Positions 59,833 through 64,000 of a stretch of DNA of 64,000 nucleotides are shown piece by piece. Origin of the DNA: Adhaeribacter aerolatus (GTDB lineage: Bacteria; Bacteroidota; Bacteroidia; Cytophagales; Hymenobacteraceae); contig NZ_BJYS01000002.1 of NCBI RefSeq assembly GCF_007991635.1, positions 1-64,000 on the forward strand. The letters run 5' to 3'. The translations under genes and the position numbers were made by a program. The notes below the pieces were generated by a model. It had not been told where the DNA came from, ran no database searches, and saw only the letters and a list, made by a program, of their open reading frames with translations. The number at the start of each line of letters is the position of its first letter. Within the stretch, counting starts at the first letter, position 1.

Positions 59833-62800
59833 CTAATTATCAAACCGGAAACCGGCGCCAAACTGAAATAATATATTTTCTTCGCGGGAATGCTGTATTA
59901 AAGTAGAAAAAGTAAACCGCTCGGTGAATGGTGCAATGTAAAAACCGCCGCCGTATCCACGGTGCCAGCCGCCGGCTGCTTCGCCCTGATACCACACTTT
60001 GCCCTGGTCGTAAAACGTGAGGAGACCATAACGGAAAGGCAGAAATGAATTGTTTACCTGCCCGATATGGAAACGCAGTTCGGAGTTTAGGTAAGCACTG
60101 GCATCGCCGGAGAAGCGGTTTTGCACAAAGCCCCGCAAGTTTTGGAGCAAGCCCAGGGTAGTATATTTATAAAAAGGCAGGTTTTCACCGTAGTTTTTAG
60201 CCCCACCCAACCGCAAAGCCAACGTTATGGGTAAGCCCAACCGAGCAGTGGCATAATAATCTAAAAAGCCTTGGCTAATACCAAAATAATCTTTGGAATC
60301 TTGCAGCCGGCGAAAACTTTGGTGACTAGCATATAGCCGTAAGCCTTTCTGGGTAAATATGGGCTTGTCGCGTAAATCTAAGTTAAATATGGCACTGGCT
60401 CCGGCTAATTGCTGGTCTGCTAAATCGCCTTGCGGCCCGGTATTTTCTTCTATAAATGAGCCCGGCGTTATCCGCGAAGAGAAGGTTTCGTAGCGCGGCC
60501 CAATCCGGAAATAACTGCGGCGGAAAAACTGCCGCTGCAAATACACATGGCTAACCAAACCGCTAAAGCGGGCTACATAATAATTATCGTCGTATAAGTT
60601 TTCGTTTTTAAAGGTGTTGTTGCCCAGCCCGAAAAAGTTGTAGAACGGAAAGTTGCGGCCAATATCCACGAAAGTACCCGCATCCCAATTACCCAAAGCC
60701 TGGCGCCAGGTAAAATCGGTGGTAAGTTGCAGGTTGCCGAATTGCGTAGCCCTAAAGTTTACGCCGTACAAGCTGCCGTAATCGGGTTTCCGGAAACGCT
60801 GACGTTTGTAATTAATACCAAAAGTTATGCCCAGACCATCGCTTTTATTGTATAACAAACTGCCGCTGGGGTTGTACGTGTTATACTCGAAAGCCTGGCG
60901 GTTATATTGGTTTATGTTGGGTTTATCGGCGGTACGGTTGCGGCTGGCGGGTCCTAAAGCTAATTTGGTGTCGGAGTTGTCGTAAATAAGGGTGTTGCCT
61001 CGCAAACTGCGGCGCACCTTAGATGCGTCCTGGATGCTGTCGTTGCCGTAGCCCCCAATTACCCGCACCCGGATACTGGTGGGTACCTCACCACTAATAG
61101 TTACTACATCTTTGCCGTCGAAGGCGTACAGCCGGATTTCTTTGGTTTCGTTTTTATAGAAAGTGCGGTCGAAATAAGGTTTGCCTTCTTCCTGGTTCGT
61201 GGTTTTATCTTTTTCGAATACTTGCACCCTTACGCTGGCATCGGGCAGGCGTTCTACTTTAAAATATTCGTTTTTATTCGAACCCACCACATCTACGTAG
61301 CGGGCCAATAATTTGTAATATGCTTCCAGCGCCTGGGGTAAACGCTCGCGGCGGGCCTTTAAGCGGCGGCCAATTTCCTGGCCATCCGTGGGTATTATTT
61401 CGGGCGGTAACTGCGCAATGGCTTCGTGAATTACCTGGTCAGTCATTTTGTTTTGCAGGTAAGTCGCTAAGTTCAGCCAGTCTTGTTTATTCAAGGAAGT
61501 TAATAACAACCGGTCGAGGTGTCGGGCCGTCCAGGTTAAACTGGTAATGCCGCCTAATTCTTCGTCGAAATTCTGAATACTGAGCGAAGCCCATTCCCGG
61601 TCGGCGAGCCAGAAAAATAAACCTTCCCAACGGCTAAAAGCTTGGTCGCGGTCGCGCGGAATAGGCCGGTAAAGGCGTTGGTTGCCGTTTTGGTATTCGG
61701 CCCAGCGCCAGTTATCAGCGTGCCGATCGGTGTCGCCGATAAAAATATCGAAAGCCCGCGCTCTGCCGTAAGCCTGCACGTCTAAGCGGTTGTCGTGGTC
61801 CTGGAATAATTGCCGGAAGAAGCGGTAACTTTTTTTAATATCGTCGGATTCGCCAAAAAAGGTTTTGCTATCTTCCGAGTCGCCGGGCCGTTCTTCCAGA
61901 AAGCCGATTAAATTTTTGTATTCGTCGCGTAATGGGCCAAAAGCCGGGTCATCGGCTAATACATATAATTCGGGTCGGGCGTGTAAAATATCGGTAGCAT
62001 CCAGGAGTTTGCTGGCAACCAGTGCCCCGTAGGGCTGTGTGGTCGGGTTTATTTCCTGCAATAAATCGGTGATAGCGGTGTAGCGCAGTTCTGGCGGCAC
62101 TACTCCAATTGGCTCTTTGGTAACCGACCGGAACACGTATTGCTTTTTGTTAGGTGCCTGCAACCGCAACGTTTTTGTTTGCAGGCCGCCCCCTGTTCTC
62201 AACAACGATAAATTTTGTGGGTTTTGACCCAGATGAAAATAAGGCAGCTTTACGGGTTGGGTCCAGCTTTTGCGGTAGAGTTCACCCAGAAAGAATTTTT
62301 TAAACCCAGAAGCTTTGTATTCCGGACCGGGGATGACGGTTGCAAAACTTTTTGGTTTGGCCGCAGGAATATTATTTTTTTCAGGATTAGTGCCTAATGC
62401 GGTAATACAAGGACCAAAAGATGGGTTAACGGGTATTTGCTTATTTTCGGCCGGCTGACAGGCAGAGGTAAATAATACTTTGGTGGCTAGTTCCTGCAAA
62501 CCGCTTTTGGTAAACGTATAAAAAGTACTGGTTACTTTGCCGCTGGTATAATAAGTAAGTTTGCTGAAACCCGTTTTGGCTTCGTTTACCAGACTTAAGG
62601 CATTTTTCCCTACAAAATCTTGCTGTACAAAACTGCCCGATACCAAATGGTAATTTTCTTCGGAATAATTTAGCTGCAAATTATAATCGTGGGCAGCGGC
62701 GTATATTACGGGTGGATTTTCTTTTAACAAGCGCTCCATTTTTTGTTTAAATGCTTGGTAATCCGGATTAGCCATGTCGCGGGGTGTGCCTACGTTTTGG

Positions 62801-63552
62801 CGGAAGGCAGCGTAGAAACTGCCTAATATTGGGAGCGGTACGCGATTGGCCGGGTTGCGGTCGGCGAAGGGAAATAAATGTTTGCGGAGCGGCATGCGCC
62901 CGCCGTACATGCCGTTGGAGATGATGGGGTGATGCCCAACCAATAAAATATTGCGGTTACCGGCTTCCGCAATCGCATCTTCCAGTTCTTCTAAAAAATC
63001 TTCGCGGGTATTTATTTTACAATCGGTATCGGGTTCGGTGGGCTTTTTATGCGGGTGCATCCACCATTGTGTATTCAGGGCAATAATGCGTAAGCCAGAG
63101 CCAATATCTATAATTTCGGGTCCGGGGCAACCTTGGCCGGGTAACAAAACTTGTTTGCGGTTCAGGTTGCGGCTCAAATATTCTTCCAGGCGCTTCACAT
63201 CGCTTAGCCCATCGGGTCCCGAATTATCCCAATCTTTATCGCCGGGTACAAAATACATGTTGCCCAGCGGGTTGGTGTTGGTAAGTTGCAGTAGTAAATC
63301 GAGTTTATCGGTAGTTAATTTTTCTTTTTTGCCCAAACCTTGGTTAGCGGCAATATCGCCGAGGTGCACCACCGTAAAAGGGTTCTTTTGCTTGCTTAAT
63401 TCCTGCTGAAATGCAGTAAGACTTGCCTCCGGCACCGCCGCCGTAGCCGTGTTGCCAATTAAATATACCTGGTGCAGTACGGAATCCGGAGTTTGCGCCC
63501 GGGTAGCAAAAGCCAACAGCCAAAAGTAAAGGAATAATAATTTTTTTGTCAT
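59833..63552 (-). CDS. Metallophosphoesterase / kinase-like / outer-membrane barrel fusion protein
   Basis: 1239 aa. Signal peptide about 1-19 (LLFLYFWLLAFATRAQ). Residues 20-about 350 are a calcineurin-like phosphoesterase: VVHLGDIAANQG, FVPGDKDWDNSG, LLVGHHPIISNG and AAAHDYNLQL; the classical first D-x-H is replaced (YLIGNTAT). Residues about 430-720 hold a kinase-like region: QYVFRSVTKEP, ELYVLADDPAFG, FDIFIGDTDRHADNWRWAE and RPIPRDRDQAFSRWEG, resembling the catalytic D-x5-N and D-x-D of CotH/HipA-like kinases. The C terminus (about 880-1239) is a BamA/TamA-type 16-strand barrel ending GAGFRFDN with terminal aromatic context. It is an outer-membrane enzyme with a periplasmic part; activities are inferred. 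Confidence 0.85.
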   Translation of the reverse strand: MTKKLLFLYFWLLAFATRAQTPDSVLHQVYLIGNTATAAVPEASLTAFQQELSKQKNPFTVVHLGDIAANQGLGKKEKLTTDKLDLLLQLTNTNPLGNMYFVPGDKDWDNSGPDGLSDVKRLEEYLSRNLNRKQVLLPGQGCPGPEIIDIGSGLRIIALNTQWWMHPHKKPTEPDTDCKINTREDFLEELEDAIAEAGNRNILLVGHHPIISNGMYGGRMPLRKHLFPFADRNPANRVPLPILGSFYAAFRQNVGTPRDMANPDYQAFKQKMERLLKENPPVIYAAAHDYNLQLNYSEENYHLVSGSFVQQDFVGKNALSLVNEAKTGFSKLTYYTSGKVTSTFYTFTKSGLQELATKVLFTSACQPAENKQIPVNPSFGPCITALGTNPEKNNIPAAKPKSFATVIPGPEYKASGFKKFFLGELYRKSWTQPVKLPYFHLGQNPQNLSLLRTGGGLQTKTLRLQAPNKKQYVFRSVTKEPIGVVPPELRYTAITDLLQEINPTTQPYGALVASKLLDATDILHARPELYVLADDPAFGPLRDEYKNLIGFLEERPGDSEDSKTFFGESDDIKKSYRFFRQLFQDHDNRLDVQAYGRARAFDIFIGDTDRHADNWRWAEYQNGNQRLYRPIPRDRDQAFSRWEGLFFWLADREWASLSIQNFDEELGGITSLTWTARHLDRLLLTSLNKQDWLNLATYLQNKMTDQVIHEAIAQLPPEIIPTDGQEIGRRLKARRERLPQALEAYYKLLARYVDVVGSNKNEYFKVERLPDASVRVQVFEKDKTTNQEEGKPYFDRTFYKNETKEIRLYAFDGKDVVTISGEVPTSIRVRVIGGYGNDSIQDASKVRRSLRGNTLIYDNSDTKLALGPASRNRTADKPNINQYNRQAFEYNTYNPSGSLLYNKSDGLGITFGINYKRQRFRKPDYGSLYGVNFRATQFGNLQLTTDFTWRQALGNWDAGTFVDIGRNFPFYNFFGLGNNTFKNENLYDDNYYVARFSGLVSHVYLQRQFFRRSYFRIGPRYETFSSRITPGSFIEENTGPQGDLADQQLAGASAIFNLDLRDKPIFTQKGLRLYASHQSFRRLQDSKDYFGISQGFLDYYATARLGLPITLALRLGGAKNYGENLPFYKYTTLGLLQNLRGFVQNRFSGDASAYLNSELRFHIGQVNNSFLPFRYGLLTFYDQGKVWYQGEAAGGWHRGYGGGFYIAPFTERFTFSTLIQHSREENILFQFGAGFRFDN

Positions 63553-63654
63553 TTTGTAGCGGTGCCGGCCTGCGCAAATATTTTAGCCCTAAGCGTATTG
63601 GTAAATATTTATCAACACATACTTAAGGCCGCGCTGTAATGTTGGGGCAACTAC

Positions 63655-63694
63655 AAAAAAAGCCAGGCTTCGCGGCGTTATCGCAAAGTCTGGC
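63655..63694 (-). terminator. Terminator of the gene at the right edge
   Basis: On the minus strand GCCAGACTT...AAGCCTGGC forms a stem with TTGCG/CGCGA extending it, followed by seven T residues (63655-63661 on plus are A). It is 33 bp past the stop at 63728. Confidence 0.75.
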
Positions 63695-63727
63695 ACCTAA
63701 ATTAACGATGGCCGGTTAGCCGGCAGC

Positions 63728-64000
63728 TTAATAATGCAAGTCGAAATTATTCAGCACAAAAGGCTGTACGTAAACCGAATCTTTTAGCTCCTGGGTTTGG
63801 CCATTGTGCGTTACTTTATATTTCAGGCGGATATACGTATTACCGGCTACCTGGCCTAAGTTTAAAGTTTGTTCGCCGGTACCTGTAAAAGTAAAAGCGC
63901 GGGGTGCTTTTACAATGCCCATTTTTTCGCTTTCGCAGTTAGGGCAAGTAACCGCAATTACATCGGCGCTGGCAGCCGGCGCGTTGTTTTTGAGCTTAAC
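63728..64000 (-). CDS. Unknown protein, 5' part outside the window
   Basis: The frame is open from the window edge (64000) to the stop at 63728, giving at least 90 residues; an internal ATG at 63922 is unlikely to be the start because the codons before it continue VKLKNNAPAASADVIAVTCP and NCESEK. A C-P-N-C pair suggests a metal-binding or disulfide site. The downstream part is beta-rich (FTFTGTGEQTLNLGQ, YIRLKYKVTHNG), like an accessory domain of a secreted protein. The N terminus is not visible, so no family call. Confidence 0.7.
   Translation of the reverse strand, partial: VKLKNNAPAASADVIAVTCPNCESEKMGIVKAPRAFTFTGTGEQTLNLGQVAGNTYIRLKYKVTHNGQTQELKDSVYVQPFVLNNFDLHY

Noticed and set aside
1-64000. 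tRNA, rRNA, phage or complete insertion sequence
   Set aside because: No cloverleaf, rRNA signature, integrase, transposase or structural phage gene was recognised on either strand.

Overview
The window looks like chromosomal DNA of a Bacteroidota member, most likely Cytophagales (Hymenobacteraceae-like, e.g. Adhaeribacter/Pontibacter/Rufibacter). Evidence: two proteins with the type A sorting domain of the type IX secretion system (T9SS), a gliding-motility-type (type B) C-terminal domain protein followed by a PorP/SprF gene, AT-rich spacers, few Shine-Dalgarno sequences, and many dispersed hairpin repeats. No tRNA, rRNA, CRISPR array, phage or complete insertion sequence was seen. The genus is inference.

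Layout. 1-6 kb: two related T9SS-exported surface proteins, each with a clear terminator. 6.3-8.7 kb: an orphan sigma-54 activating response regulator and a small coiled-coil protein. 8.9-18.7 kb: a one-direction export operon (HlyD/MacA-like adaptor, TolC-like channel, MacB-like ATPase, a small secreted protein, two FtsX-type permeases) ending in its own NtrC-like regulator and NtrB-like kinase. 19-23.5 kb: a 1.2-kaa PKD/Ig-repeat adhesin-like protein and its PorP/SprF partner. 23.9-27.3 kb: a PfkB-type sugar kinase, then a convergent ars operon (arsR, metallophosphoesterase, ACR3 pump). 27.5-32.3 kb: two S41 peptidases, an outer-membrane barrel and a membrane AraC regulator. 32.7-41.7 kb: phytoene-desaturase-like oxidoreductase, CorA, EamA transporter, small lipoproteins, a kinase-like unknown, and the TrkH/TrkA potassium uptake pair.

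41.8-53.9 kb is the most unusual region. It is a single-strand cluster of seven intact genes: a MotB/ZorB-like protein, a MotA/ZorA-like channel with a long cytoplasmic tail, a bitopic linker protein, a 1156-aa Hsp70/actin-fold ATPase, a tubulin-like GTPase, a small three-helix membrane protein and a lipoprotein with a von Willebrand A-like motif. I infer a proton-driven envelope machine coupled to two cytomotive NTPases. Its spacers are loaded with hairpin repeats and hold a frameshifted DUF559 endonuclease gene flanked by inverted palindromes.

54.4-64 kb: a sugar nucleotidyltransferase, a LemA/TPM-domain cluster, a VapBC module whose toxin gene is frameshifted, small unknowns, a 1239-aa phosphoesterase/kinase-like/outer-membrane-barrel fusion, and a gene cut by the window edge.
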